Of a stretch of 20,582 nt of DNA, positions 7,576-15,850 are shown piece after piece (position 1 is the stretch's first letter; every line of letters begins with the position of its first letter). The stretch spans positions 1 to 20,582 of the forward strand of contig JAPDJZ010000144.1 in the NCBI GenBank assembly GCA_029258815.1, in the 5' to 3' direction. Under the pieces are notes generated by a model, which made no database searches, was not told the DNA's origin, and saw only the letters and a list, made by a program, of their open reading frames with translations. The DNA comes from an archaeon (lineage in GTDB: Archaea > Thermoproteota > Nitrososphaeria_A > Caldarchaeales > Wolframiiraptoraceae). A program made the translations under genes and the position numbers.

Positions 7576-7818
7576 ATGAATCTGACAAGTCAGATTATTA
7601 GAATCGGCAGAAGGATGGCCGTCTACATTCCCAAGGATATAGCTGAGAGACTGGGTTTAGAGGAAGGAGACAGGATGGTCCTTCAGTTGGTGAACGGCAG
7701 GCTGGTTCTCACACCGATCAAACCGCCGAGGGTGCAGGAAGCTTGGGGAGAGGTAAGCATGAAGGAGGTTGAGGAAGTTGGCGAGGAGCTTACGCGAAAA
7801 ACTGTTAAGCGAGAGTAA
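7576..7818 (+). CDS. vapB: AbrB-type antitoxin VapB (locus 2)
   Basis: Antitoxin and likely autorepressor, 80 residues. The N-terminal AbrB swapped hairpin reads SQIIRIGRRMAVYIPKDIAE, then LGLEEGDRMVLQLVNGRLVL, followed by a short linker and an acidic helix (MKEVEEVGEEL) that would wrap the toxin. It resembles the locus 1 antitoxin in fold and length but is not a close copy. The start is fixed by a TATA box 28 bases upstream. The 3' end overlaps the toxin gene by about 40 bases in a different frame, so translation is probably coupled. Confidence 0.85.
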   Translation: MNLTSQIIRIGRRMAVYIPKDIAERLGLEEGDRMVLQLVNGRLVLTPIKPPRVQEAWGEVSMKEVEEVGEELTRKTVKRE

Positions 7819-8242
7819 GATAATTCTAGATACGTCATTTCTTCTTCCATACGTCGGGCTGAGAGTTAAAGAGGTTAGAACGGAGATCATGAACTGGCTT
7901 AGGGAGATCGATCAATACTATCCGTATATGATGATACCCGAGCTCGTAGGCGTGATTATTAGAGTGTCTAGGAAGATGAACGTGGACTTGATTCCTGATC
8001 AAGCTCTTAAAGGTTTTAACTCCATAGTCTACGGAGATTCGATACGGTTGATAGAGCCCATGGATGAGGACCTCAGTATAGCATACGACTTAACGAGAAG
8101 AGGATTAAGAGACATATTCGACGCGATACTCTACGCGACCTCAAGGAGGCTTGGAATAAAAGCAATAACGATGGATAGCTCCCTGGTAGAATTCTTAAAG
8201 AGGAATAACTTCGAAGCGGATAATATCATCTTGATAACGTGA
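7778..8242 (+). CDS. vapC: PIN-domain ribonuclease toxin VapC (locus 2)
   Basis: PIN-domain endoribonuclease toxin. Using the longest ORF (157 residues, from TTG 7769) for numbering, the four acidic sites are all present: D21 in KIILDTSFLLPY, E58 in MMIPELVGV, D118 in LRDIFDAILYA (D115 is nearby), and D136 in ITMDSSLVEF. I favour TTG 7778 because GGAGG at 7764-7768 is then nine bases upstream; TTG 7769 directly abuts that sequence. The N-terminus before KIILD is therefore uncertain by a few residues. The gene overlaps its antitoxin by about 40 bases. The target RNA is unknown. Confidence 0.85.
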   Translation: MARSLREKLLSESKIILDTSFLLPYVGLRVKEVRTEIMNWLREIDQYYPYMMIPELVGVIIRVSRKMNVDLIPDQALKGFNSIVYGDSIRLIEPMDEDLSIAYDLTRRGLRDIFDAILYATSRRLGIKAITMDSSLVEFLKRNNFEADNIILIT

Positions 8243-8381
8243 TCGTGCTTGACTGTATATTCTTCTTCCAGAGAGCGAGAATTCCCTCAATTACTAGACA
8301 CGCTTCTGACATGAGTGCTTTAATAATTGTGCCTACGAAGTTTTACTTAATCGATTACAAAATCGGCCATGATTTTCGTCC

Positions 8382-11300
8382 TTAACTTGAGATCCTGAAC
8401 TCCCAGAGTATGTCGCCGCTTCTATCGACTATTATGACCCTGCTTCTCCCACTATCGGATATCAAGACTCCTCCATCTGGCAAAGCATCAGCATCGTAAG
8501 GGAGGACAAGCTCGCCGAAGCTCCAGATTATATTGCCTTTAGGATCAACCTCTATCACTCTACCGTTTTTAGAATCCACGATCAAAGTATTTCCATTAGG
8601 AAGCCTGTCAGCATCTCTAGGCCAGCTAAGTCCATTCTCGTAAATCCACACCACGTTGCCCGATGGATCTATTTCTAAGATTCTATTGTTTTCCGAATCG
8701 CATATTATCGTATTCCCATTAGGTAGCTTATCAGCGTTGTGGGGGAATTTCAAATGCGACAAATCGCTGCCGGGAACTCCGGTTTCACCGAACTGCCAGA
8801 GTATTTTTCCGTTTAGATCTATTTCAATAACTCTATGATTATTTCTATCAGTTATCAGGATGCGGTCGTCTTCAATGAAGTCTGCGTCATTCGGATAATT
8901 CAGCTTCGAACCATCGCTCAGCGTTACATTATCTGAGCTCCAAACAATCCTTCTAGTCTTTTTATCGACTATTATGACTCTATCGTTTCCCGTATCGGAT
9001 ATTAAAACTAGATCCCCACGAATTTCAGCTCCATGTGCGAAGTTTAGGTCTTCAAATGACCAGAGGATATTACCGTTTTTATCAATTTCAATTACGCTAC
9101 TGCGTCCTCCTTCTACAGTAAACGTCGTCAAAAGCAGGTGCCCGTTATCTAGCATATCTACGTCATGTATCGATTTCTTTTTAATGGGTTGTTCGGTTCG
9201 AAATGTCGTCTTGCAGATTTGAGGGATTCCACCAAACATCTCGACCATCTCCAATATGGCTTTCGTCGTAACCTCTTTCCACTTATCCTTGAGTCGGCCG
9301 GGTATCCACTTGGGCCACTTAGAAGGATCGTCTAAAGGATAAATCTGGTTTACGGGATTTCCTTGCTCAGCTAATCCTATCCTAACCCACCAAGGCTTCC
9401 CCTTAACAGCCTCATTATTCATGATCAACGCATGCTCATAGACGCCCATAGGCTGTATGTGATCTATCTCTCCCTGAATCCTCAGGTAGGCTCCGGTGAA
9501 ATTCCCTATATAGCGGTAAGCTTCCCTCTCGGCCCACCACGCCTGATTTTCCGGAGAAGGATCTTTGGCTAAGCTCCAGTGCCCAAAAGCTTCATAGAAG
9601 CTTCTCTGCTGCTCCTCGGTACCATAGTCCATGGCCGCTATCACACTATGGGAGGGGCCCTCTACGTCTATCAGGTACTTCACGTCAAGCTCCGGATGCC
9701 TGCCTAAACATCCCGCAGCCGTGGCTATACCGAAGGAGAAGCTTATAACCCCTATATTATCCGGATTAACATTTGGAAGCGACTTAACATATTCGATCAC
9801 AGCCATTAAATCGTCCTGCTGCCTGAATCCTCCAAAATCCGGGGTACCTTCACTCCTGTACTGCGGAGGGCCTACGCCCTCAGGATTGAAGTAAACCTCG
9901 ATCACTCCTAGCTCTGCCACTCCGAGAATCCTCTTTTCAGGACCTCCCACCACACCCTCGCCTCTACCCCCTCCAGAGTATATGACTACCGGGAACTTGG
10001 CATCATAGAGGGACGTTTTAGGCTGATATATTCTCACATAGAGCTTGTTGTGGTTTGGGGCGGTTACGAGATATCCTTCGACTACTTCAATTTCATACCT
10101 GCAGCTAGGCTGAGGTGGCGTACTCTCCTCCAAAATTAATACCCTGTCTAGATCTTCACTCCAGTTATTAAGCTGAGTTCTATCGGCCATCTCTAGAACA
10201 GCCGCCTGTATTATTAGCCTTACATCCCTGAATAATAGCAAGTGCCTGACCACGTTATCAAAGGTTAGATCTATATTCGCGTGATTTTCCTTAACGCTAG
10301 GCTTTACACCAGCTAAGTACTCTATGTAGCTTTTATCAGGGTTTAACCTAACCCAGTGTCCCCTCTTTTTGAACGCGTTGTAGTTTATGACGACGTGGGG
10401 GTGATCTCGAGTTGCTTGTACGTGATCTTCCATGAAGCCAAGTTGCATCACTTTAAGCCACGGCATGTTTTGGGAGATTTCGTCGTAATGGTAGCATATC
10501 TCTCTATCGAGCCAGAATTTAAGAGCCTCGTCAGGTCTCATAACATCCTCTGGGACATTCTGGAAGAGGCCCTTATCCCAAGCCGCCTTGGTGACTAAGT
10601 ACGAATACACTAACCTCCTCCTGTCCTCTAGGTTCACGTTTAAGGCCATGAAGATGAAGTCTTCGTCAGGCTCTAGGGCGCCGCTTCCATCCACGTCCGT
10701 TCTGACGCGGGGATATCGTCCGACGTAGTTAGGTTTTCCATCCCCATTGTTGTCTAAGTAGAAGCCTACCGTCGGATCGTAGGCGAGGGTGGAGAAGTCT
10801 ATTTGGCAGCTTGTTTCATCGCAGGAGCCCTCAATATATTTCAGGTTTCTAGCGTCATCCCATGGTATGCCGTCTCCATCCGCGTCCTCTAGCCTGTTTG
10901 GGTCGTCGCCTATCCTCCCCAAGTCGCCTAAGACATAGTGGTCGCCAGCTGGGGTTTCATAGAAGATTACGTAGTTAACCCCCTCCAACCCCTCCCTGTA
11001 GCGCGCGAAGACCTGTCCGGCGATGTTCCCCCCGTTTGAATTCCCTATGACGCCGACGTTATCAGTCAGTATAGGGTAGTTAACGTAGTCGGATATCCTC
11101 TTGCCCGCCGTATTCGATATTCTACCTTGCGCGTATTGTAGCACTGTATAGAGAGCCTCTATGCAAGCCCTGCCCCCATAGTCGAAAACACCACCGCTTT
11201 CAAATCCCTCCATCCTACCACCTGGGAAGAGGAACTCTATCCAAACTATCCCATGAGGATCGAAGTCTGGTGGAGGTGGTTGGATCTTGCCGGGTGTATG

Positions 11301-11675
11301 GCCTCCTTGAGAAGTAACCACGACGGGCGCCCCCTCCTCATATCTGGGCTGTTTGGGATAGATCACCATCGTGGCCAATCCCTTCTCTCCCGCACAATCG
11401 CATGGAATCCAGACTATCGTATAGAAGTATTTCTCATATTCCACTAGGCCATACTCTTTTCCGCCTAACTTTGAAGGAGGTTTAGAGGATAGAGGAGATG
11501 GAGGAGATGTAGAGACTGGAGAAGGCTGTGGAGGTGGTGAAGTTGGCCGTGAAGGAGATGGGGTTATTTCATAAGTTTTCCCCTCTCGTGGCATCGTCCA
11601 GGTGAAAGTTATTAAGAACGCTGATATGATGATCGCCAGAACAGCTACTATTAAGAAAAGCCTAATTCTTATCAT
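8382..11675 (-). CDS. Exported tandem alpha/beta-hydrolase-like protein with calcium loops and a C-terminal six-bladed propeller
   Basis: Very long surface or secreted protein (1103 residues if started at ATG 11693). A signal-anchor helix lies at 11-30 and a Pro/Ser/Thr-rich linker at 45-75. The first alpha/beta-hydrolase-like domain (about 80-500) carries a GNSNG nucleophile elbow (Ser219) and GFMEDHVQ (about 419-426). Its interior has three EF-hand/dockerin-like loops: DADGDGIPWDD (270-280), DNNGDGKPN (314-322) and DVDGSGALEPDED (333-345). A second hydrolase-like domain (about 530-820) has SFSFG (Ser653; the first Gly of GxSxG is Ser) and GEIDHIQ (741-747). Six NHL/PQQ-like blades span about 843-1100, each ending like VIEIDKNGNILWSF. 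The TATA box at 11700-11712 favours starting at ATG 11675 (residue 7). Esterase or peptidase activity is inferred only from fold motifs. Confidence 0.8.
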   Translation of the reverse strand: MIRIRLFLIVAVLAIIISAFLITFTWTMPREGKTYEITPSPSRPTSPPPQPSPVSTSPPSPLSSKPPSKLGGKEYGLVEYEKYFYTIVWIPCDCAGEKGLATMVIYPKQPRYEEGAPVVVTSQGGHTPGKIQPPPPDFDPHGIVWIEFLFPGGRMEGFESGGVFDYGGRACIEALYTVLQYAQGRISNTAGKRISDYVNYPILTDNVGVIGNSNGGNIAGQVFARYREGLEGVNYVIFYETPAGDHYVLGDLGRIGDDPNRLEDADGDGIPWDDARNLKYIEGSCDETSCQIDFSTLAYDPTVGFYLDNNGDGKPNYVGRYPRVRTDVDGSGALEPDEDFIFMALNVNLEDRRRLVYSYLVTKAAWDKGLFQNVPEDVMRPDEALKFWLDREICYHYDEISQNMPWLKVMQLGFMEDHVQATRDHPHVVINYNAFKKRGHWVRLNPDKSYIEYLAGVKPSVKENHANIDLTFDNVVRHLLLFRDVRLIIQAAVLEMADRTQLNNWSEDLDRVLILEESTPPQPSCRYEIEVVEGYLVTAPNHNKLYVRIYQPKTSLYDAKFPVVIYSGGGRGEGVVGGPEKRILGVAELGVIEVYFNPEGVGPPQYRSEGTPDFGGFRQQDDLMAVIEYVKSLPNVNPDNIGVISFSFGIATAAGCLGRHPELDVKYLIDVEGPSHSVIAAMDYGTEEQQRSFYEAFGHWSLAKDPSPENQAWWAEREAYRYIGNFTGAYLRIQGEIDHIQPMGVYEHALIMNNEAVKGKPWWVRIGLAEQGNPVNQIYPLDDPSKWPKWIPGRLKDKWKEVTTKAILEMVEMFGGIPQICKTTFRTEQPIKKKSIHDVDMLDNGHLLLTTFTVEGGRSSVIEIDKNGNILWSFEDLNFAHGAEIRGDLVLISDTGNDRVIIVDKKTRRIVWSSDNVTLSDGSKLNYPNDADFIEDDRILITDRNNHRVIEIDLNGKILWQFGETGVPGSDLSHLKFPHNADKLPNGNTIICDSENNRILEIDPSGNVVWIYENGLSWPRDADRLPNGNTLIVDSKNGRVIEVDPKGNIIWSFGELVLPYDADALPDGGVLISDSGRSRVIIVDRSGDILWEFRISS

Positions 11676-11699
11676 ATGATCATTATATATCATGACCTT

Positions 11700-11712
11700 C
11701 CTATATAATTTT
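11700..11712 (-). promoter_or_regulatory. TATA box for the hydrolase-propeller gene
   Basis: The minus strand reads AAAAATTATATAG here. A start about 25 bases downstream falls near 11680, after the first in-frame ATG (11693) but just before the second (11675). This is why I place the protein start at 11675. Confidence 0.5.
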
Positions 11713-11770
11713 TGGAATCCATTCCAGCCATCTGTAGATGAAGAGTCGATGAAAGCTCTAGAACGATTAG

Positions 11771-13978
11771 CTAGAACTCAAGCCTTTCACGAAAGGCGGA
11801 TCTACTCCGAAAAATATCTTGCTTCAAGCGGTATCCGTGTTCCAGCATCGGTTCTAGCACTGTTTTAGCCGCATTCCTTAAGATCTTCAGATAAGCCTCT
11901 ATATCATATATTTGCTCCGATACTGATTGAATTGCTGAAGCGCCTGATCGGGTGATCAGATAGGTTACTGCTTGTCCTGGCTCTACATCGACCCCTAGCT
12001 TTTCTAAGTTTTTAGCTGCGATTGCGTGTTTCGCTCTCATAGAGTAGTCTTCTGGATTCATGCTGAGGACCCGGGTGATCGCCAGATCTTTGATCGAAAC
12101 CTCTCCTAAGATAAGCTTTCTCGCATATTTTCTGTAGATCCCTAAGCATTCTAGCGCTTTCTCTTGCAACTCTGCGGGAGTATTTGCTTCAGCTAGTTTC
12201 CTGATCATTTCGAGATGCATGTCTTTTACTATCTTCGGCGCATCTCGTCGCCTAGCCTCGATTCCACGATATTTGATTCGCCCGTCTGCGAATACGCCGA
12301 AGTATCTATTGTTGACCGGTTTCTCAGGATTAGTTTTGGATGGTAGAAATGCTATCCACTTGTATCGCCCTTCATAACTCACGGGAAGTCCTAGCTTTTC
12401 TTCGATTCTTTTTGCGAGGGCTTGATAGTCTTCATCGGATGCTCTACCCTTATGGACCCACAGTGAATCAACTATTCCATGGATAACCTTGAAGCCCATT
12501 TCTTCAGCTATTCTAACCGCTTTGAGCAGAGCGTCTCGCGCCAAGGCGCATACAGCCAGGTGAGCTTCTCTTGATCCAAATTTTGCTTTCCTGAATCCAA
12601 GGTATCCGAATGCTGTTACGAGGATCCATTTCAAGGCGTCGGATCTCTGCTTGTAAAGCCGTTTAAGCTCGGGGTTGCCGGTTTCTTTATATAGTTGCTT
12701 GTATTGAAGCCTCTTCTTCAAGGGGAGTTCTATCGCTCTCGGGACGATTCCCCTCCGTCGCTTACAGACGTGGTAGCCTAGCTCTGGGATTTTGAAGTCG
12801 TCGTCCTTACAGCATTCGCAGTTAATTGTCTCACCTGAGATATTGTATTTAAGCATGAGCATGGGGTATAGGCTCTTGAAATCTAGCTCTCCCACATTCC
12901 AGTATACTCCCGGTCTCGCATCGAGGATGAGGCCTCCGCGGTCAGCTCGATTAAGCTCCCAAGCCGTCATGTAAGTTGGCTTACCTGGATTCCATGGAAG
13001 CAGGATGCCGAGTCTATATGCTTGGTAGTATTGGAGTGAGGTCATGCAGGATCCGATGGTGTATCGTGCTGCGTCCTGGATCGGAATCCTAGCCGTTCTA
13101 GCTACCTCGATCACTCCCTCGAAGCCGGTTTCCTGATAGAGCATGGAGTTCGAAGAATCGATGTGGATTCTTCCCGGGAGCTTGATACCTCTGAACTTGT
13201 GGTAGATTCGGCCGTAGCTGAAGTATGATGACGACCTGACTCTAAGCCTCCTAGGATCCCTAGCCCTCCCGAGCCTAAGCTTAATGCGATTGATTTTTGC
13301 CCGGTAATGGAGATAGGGGGTGAGGAATGAGTCTCCGCAATCGGTTATTACGGCGTCTAGGTCGACTTCGTCTAATAGTCTCGTTAGGTCTTCTAGGATT
13401 TCATCCTCGGATCCATCGAGAGCTATCTCTTCGCCATTGCATTCTAGGATCACTTCCTCGAGGGTGTCGTGGAACGATGGAATTACGCCGCTTGACCTAA
13501 TCCTCGCATCTAGGAATCCTATTTTGAGCCAGCTTAGATCGTAGTCCAAGTCCTCGACCGAGTCTAAGATCTTGATTTGACGACTCCTAATTTCTATTAG
13601 CGCAGTCGGATAGAGGTCATGCTCGTAAAGGAACTCCTGCATCGATGGCAGATCCACGTTATAGACCTGATAGTTTTGATGGTTCCCGAGGCCCAGGATG
13701 AGCTTGGCAAGACTTCTCTTCTTTCCGAACGGAACCTTAACCTCTAAAACCGTCTCAAGAGCCTTGCCGGGCTTGACCGACCTTTCCACGAAGTCTACCT
13801 CATATCTGGATGAAAGAGCCTTAGCCAGCTCGACTAGCTTCTCGAATGATCCGGCGACATAAATTCTCGGAGTCCATCTCAGCTTGTGAAAGGAAACCCT
13901 CCCCTTCAGATCCTTGATCCATAATCCGACCTGGTTCTTTCCGATTGGGTGGAGGTCAAGGAGCCAGCCTCGCGTCAA
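11771..13978 (-). CDS. Family-B DNA polymerase, PolB2 (Dpo2)-type, with degenerate exonuclease and motif C
   Basis: 735-residue PolB-fold polymerase. Motif A is intact: ELDFKSLYPMLMLKYNIS (D366). Motif B reads ALKWILVTAFGYLGF (447-461), where family members usually have K-x-x-x-N-S-x-Y-G, so Asn and Tyr are lost. Motif C reads HGIVDSLWV, keeping D504 but replacing the first Asp of YGDTDS with Ile. KYRGIEARRRD follows at 569-579. The 3'-5' exonuclease motifs are eroded: FLDARI stands in for Exo I, and CGDSFLTPYL for Exo II. A Cys cluster (C387, C389, C390, C405) lies after motif A. These degenerate motifs match archaeal PolB2, which I recall being linked in Sulfolobales to damage-induced, error-prone synthesis. 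The start is TTG 13978, 23 bases inside the upstream small gene, so the two are translationally coupled. Confidence 0.85.
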   Translation of the reverse strand: MTRGWLLDLHPIGKNQVGLWIKDLKGRVSFHKLRWTPRIYVAGSFEKLVELAKALSSRYEVDFVERSVKPGKALETVLEVKVPFGKKRSLAKLILGLGNHQNYQVYNVDLPSMQEFLYEHDLYPTALIEIRSRQIKILDSVEDLDYDLSWLKIGFLDARIRSSGVIPSFHDTLEEVILECNGEEIALDGSEDEILEDLTRLLDEVDLDAVITDCGDSFLTPYLHYRAKINRIKLRLGRARDPRRLRVRSSSYFSYGRIYHKFRGIKLPGRIHIDSSNSMLYQETGFEGVIEVARTARIPIQDAARYTIGSCMTSLQYYQAYRLGILLPWNPGKPTYMTAWELNRADRGGLILDARPGVYWNVGELDFKSLYPMLMLKYNISGETINCECCKDDDFKIPELGYHVCKRRRGIVPRAIELPLKKRLQYKQLYKETGNPELKRLYKQRSDALKWILVTAFGYLGFRKAKFGSREAHLAVCALARDALLKAVRIAEEMGFKVIHGIVDSLWVHKGRASDEDYQALAKRIEEKLGLPVSYEGRYKWIAFLPSKTNPEKPVNNRYFGVFADGRIKYRGIEARRRDAPKIVKDMHLEMIRKLAEANTPAELQEKALECLGIYRKYARKLILGEVSIKDLAITRVLSMNPEDYSMRAKHAIAAKNLEKLGVDVEPGQAVTYLITRSGASAIQSVSEQIYDIEAYLKILRNAAKTVLEPMLEHGYRLKQDIFRSRSAFRERLEF

Positions 13979-14231
13979 GCCTCATCCCCAGCCTCAGCTC
14001 CTTCTCCAGGATCCTCAGCCTTTCCTCATGTGAGAGGAGTCCAGACATTATCAAGAGGTCGAAGGGGTCGCGCTCAGGATACATGGACGCTGCGTGGGCA
14101 TACTGGTAGACGTGGCCCACTAAGCTGTCGAAGGCTTCACGCTCATTCTTTAGCAGCGCCCTTCGAAAGCCCTTCCAGCGATCAAGCTCAGCCTCCAGCC
14201 TCTGCCGATAGGTCAGCGCAGTCCTCCCCAT
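13956..14231 (-). CDS. Small helical protein coupled to the PolB2-type polymerase
   Basis: Unknown basic helical protein of 91 residues from ATG 14231, or 97 from TTG 14249. Visible features are RQRLEAELDRWKGFRRALLK, a central helix EAFDSLVGHVYQYAHAASMY, and RDPFDLLIMSGLLSHEERL before a charged C-terminal helix. There is no known catalytic motif and no membrane segment. A CTTAAATAGG box at 14254-14264 is about 28 bases from ATG 14231, so I choose that start as leaderless. Its 3' end overlaps the polymerase gene by 23 bases, making it the first gene of a two-gene operon. A small conserved helical gene directly upstream suggests an accessory subunit or regulator of the polymerase. That role is inferred from context only. 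Confidence 0.7.
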   Translation of the reverse strand: MGRTALTYRQRLEAELDRWKGFRRALLKNEREAFDSLVGHVYQYAHAASMYPERDPFDLLIMSGLLSHEERLRILEKELRLGMRLDARLAP

Positions 14232-14253
14232 CCATCGAGGCGTGGCCAAATAG

Positions 14254-14264
14254 CCTATTTAAGC
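14254..14264 (-). promoter_or_regulatory. TATA box of the small protein-polymerase operon
   Basis: The minus strand reads GGCTTAAATAGG around this position. The centre (about 14259) is about 28 bases upstream of ATG 14231, consistent with leaderless transcription of the operon. Confidence 0.5.
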
Positions 14265-14569
14265 CGAGAGGACTCAACCGAAAGTGGAGACCTCACCCAA
14301 TAACATGTCTGAGAAAACTTCATCGCTTTTGGCCATCTGCTGAGCCCTTTCGAATCGAGGCTACTCGTAGAGCAGACGGGCATTAACTATCTGATGAAAG
14401 AGCCTTTTTCAAGCTAAGCTTTTTCTTCAGCCAACTTCACATAGTGCTCAAGCTCGTAGTACTTCATATTCTGGAAGAATAGCGGCTAGCAAATCCGATC
14501 AGTAGAAGAATTGGGGAGATGCGCATCCGCTTCTAGAGTCGGAGTGGATAAGTATCTAATGTTAGAGAG
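14265..14569. other. About 300 bases without an intact gene
   Basis: No ORF with recognisable similarity on either strand. A 17-codon minus-strand ORF (14414-14467; MKYYELEHYVKLAEEKA) reads like the tail of a helical protein but is too short to assign. The right end leads into the vapC fragment, so part of this stretch is probably decayed toxin-antitoxin sequence. Confidence 0.35.
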
Positions 14570-14722
14570 GGCCTAACAATATACGATGCCTCCTATCTCT
14601 ACGCCTCTATGAAGATGCAGGCCATACTTATAACCGATGACCGAAAACTAAAGGAGAAGGGCTCCAAGTATGTCAAAGTGCTCAGCACAGAACAGCTAAT
14701 CCAAGCCGGTGGACGCAAGTAA
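14570..14722 (+). pseudogene. C-terminal fragment of a vapC toxin gene
   Basis: Fifty codons followed by TAA encode the C-terminal half of a PIN domain: GLTIYDASYLYASMKMQ contains the third acidic residue (YDA), and ILITDDRKLKEKG the fourth, followed by the usual closing strand VKVLST. There is no start, no N-terminal Asp or Glu segment and no adjacent antitoxin. It is therefore the remnant of an eighth VapBC locus. It resembles the C-terminus of the locus 4 toxin (LTFYDAAYISVA, LITDDEKLYKAA), so it may descend from a related copy. Confidence 0.75.
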
Positions 14723-14814
14723 CCAAAACATTAGAGTATTCGCAACCGGATGTCCTCTAACAAACCAATTGCTAAACCACAGAAAGATCAAAGTCACGCT
14801 TAAGATAATCTGCT

Positions 14815-15174
14815 TTAGGCTTCATTCACCATTACTTTTACACCAAGTTTTTCAAGCCTCTTAAAGCCTTTGTCAAGCGTCACTAGAGTTAACTTCCTGG
14901 CCTTGGCTGAGGCAGCTATAAGCAAATCCGCATCCCCGATCATTTCACCTTTCCCCCTCAACTCATCATAAAGCCTACAATACTCCAATATCACATCGTT
15001 ATCCAAGTCTATTACCTCGTAGGCTTCTTCCAGAGCGCTTTTAACCCTTCGACGCTTCTTCTCAGACACCCCCCTCAGAAACTCGATCAAGGTTATCATG
15101 CTTATGCTTCCCTTAGTGAAGCGTTTCTCGCGGAAGTCCTTAATCAACGCGCTCGTATCCAGTAGCCTACTCAT
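14815..15174 (-). CDS. vapC: PIN-domain ribonuclease toxin VapC (locus 3)
   Basis: Endoribonuclease toxin of 119 residues with all four acidic positions: D6 in SRLLDTSALI, E31 in MITLIEFLRG, D83 in IGDADLLIAASA (D81 is nearby), and D101 in LVTLDKGFKRL. It begins at ATG 15174, and its ATGA overlaps the TGA of the antitoxin (15171-15174), the classic coupled arrangement. The gene is intact, and the domain covers the whole protein. The locus is transcribed away from locus 4, whose promoter region it shares. Confidence 0.9.
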   Translation of the reverse strand: MSRLLDTSALIKDFREKRFTKGSISMITLIEFLRGVSEKKRRRVKSALEEAYEVIDLDNDVILEYCRLYDELRGKGEMIGDADLLIAASAKARKLTLVTLDKGFKRLEKLGVKVMVNEA

Positions 15175-15398
15175 CTAAATCTGAATCCCTCCCTAAACCT
15201 CCTAGACTCCTCCGAGATCCTATCTAAGTCCTCAGAGGTGAGAAGCTCCCTGAGCTCCCGGAATGCTTCTTCTCTCCTCCTTTCCCTAGCTTCATCGTAA
15301 AGCTTCAGGAGATACTCGCCCCAATCCATATCACCCTTATCCTTCTCAAGAACTTCCTTAACTCTCCTCGGAACCGAGATAGTTGAATAGTCACTCAA
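15171..15398 (-). CDS. vapB: VapB antitoxin (locus 3)
   Basis: 75-residue antitoxin. It opens with a short strand STISVPRRVKEVLEK, as in ribbon-helix-helix-like archaeal VapBs, then DWGEYLLKLYDEARERR. The last third is charged and helical (SEDLDRISEESRRFREGF) and would lie in the toxin groove. The start is TTG 15398. A TATA-like TTTTATAA (15431-15441, minus strand) gives a leader of about ten bases. It overlaps vapC by four bases and probably represses its own promoter with the toxin. Confidence 0.8.
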   Translation of the reverse strand: MSDYSTISVPRRVKEVLEKDKGDMDWGEYLLKLYDEARERRREEAFRELRELLTSEDLDRISEESRRFREGFRFR

Positions 15399-15430
15399 TT
15401 AAATCACCACATAACCAGCAACCCACGGAT

Positions 15431-15441
15431 TTATAAAATTT
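15431..15441 (-). promoter_or_regulatory. TATA box for VapBC locus 3
   Basis: The minus strand reads AAATTTTATAA. A start about 25 bases downstream is near 15408, ten bases before TTG 15398. A second TATA-like stretch (TTATATAT, about 15489-15496) has no gene at the right distance on either strand. Confidence 0.45.
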
Positions 15442-15560
15442 CCCAACGGCAAAACCAAGCAAGGAATAAGAGCAACTCACCCTTTTACTTATATATCCCC
15501 CTCCCTCCGCACCAGGCCATATGTTATTCCTTTTAAAGGGGCTGACTTCGTAGCAGAAGG

Positions 15561-15621
15561 AATACTACCAAACTAGTAGTATTTTTATATCGTAATCTGG
15601 TAGTATACATTTGGTGGTATA
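15561..15621 (+). promoter_or_regulatory. Locus 4 promoter with four operator-like copies of TGGTAGTATW
   Basis: Four copies of a ten-base element surround the TATA box TTTTTATATC (15582-15591). One is inverted (AATACTACCA, 15561-15570). Three are direct: TAGTAGTATT (15574-15583), TGGTAGTATA (15598-15607) and TGGTGGTATA (15612-15621). The first two form the hairpin-like palindrome AATACTAC-7-GTAGTATT. The last two lie between the TATA box and the start of vapB, 14 bases apart. Repeated short sites flanking the TATA box are what a ribbon-helix-helix VapB autorepressor would bind. I infer this is the VapBC operator. Confidence 0.6.
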
Positions 15622-15622
15622 T

Positions 15623-15850
15623 GTGGGCTACGTTACGGTATCCGCTAAGATAAGGAAAGAGCTGAGGGAGAAGCTCAGAGAGCTCGGAATAAAGCCCTCG
15701 GAGGTCATCAAAAGGGCCCTAGAGGAGGAGGTCGAGAAGAAGACTCGGGAAAAGCTGTTGGAGAAAGTCGAGAAAGCAGGCGAGATAATCGAAAGAGCTG
15801 GCGCCGAGAGCTGGATCAAGGCGATCAGGGAGAGCAGGGAAGAGAGATGA
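15623..15850 (+). CDS. vapB: Ribbon-helix-helix VapB antitoxin (locus 4)
   Basis: Antitoxin of about 75 residues. The N-terminal strand and helices GYVTVSAKIRKELREKLREL with KPSEVIKRALEEEVEKKT form a ribbon-helix-helix DNA-binding domain. The following long helix (EKLLEKVEKAGEIIERAG) and ESWIKAIRES would contact the toxin. I choose GTG 15623, which has GGTGGT five bases upstream and starts exactly at the domain; TTG 15611 is the upstream alternative. The four-copy operator-like array at 15561-15621 lies directly over the promoter and start. The TGA overlaps the ATG of vapC (ATGA, 15847-15850). Confidence 0.85.
   Translation: MGYVTVSAKIRKELREKLRELGIKPSEVIKRALEEEVEKKTREKLLEKVEKAGEIIERAGAESWIKAIRESREER

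Noticed and set aside
13949..14386. 145-codon plus-strand ORF
   Set aside because: Antisense to the PolB2 start and the small coupled gene; Ser/Pro/Arg-rich shadow translation.
15488..15497. Orphan TATA-like stretch between TA loci 3 and 4
   Set aside because: No start codon or RNA-like structure at a suitable distance on either strand, and each locus already has a better box.
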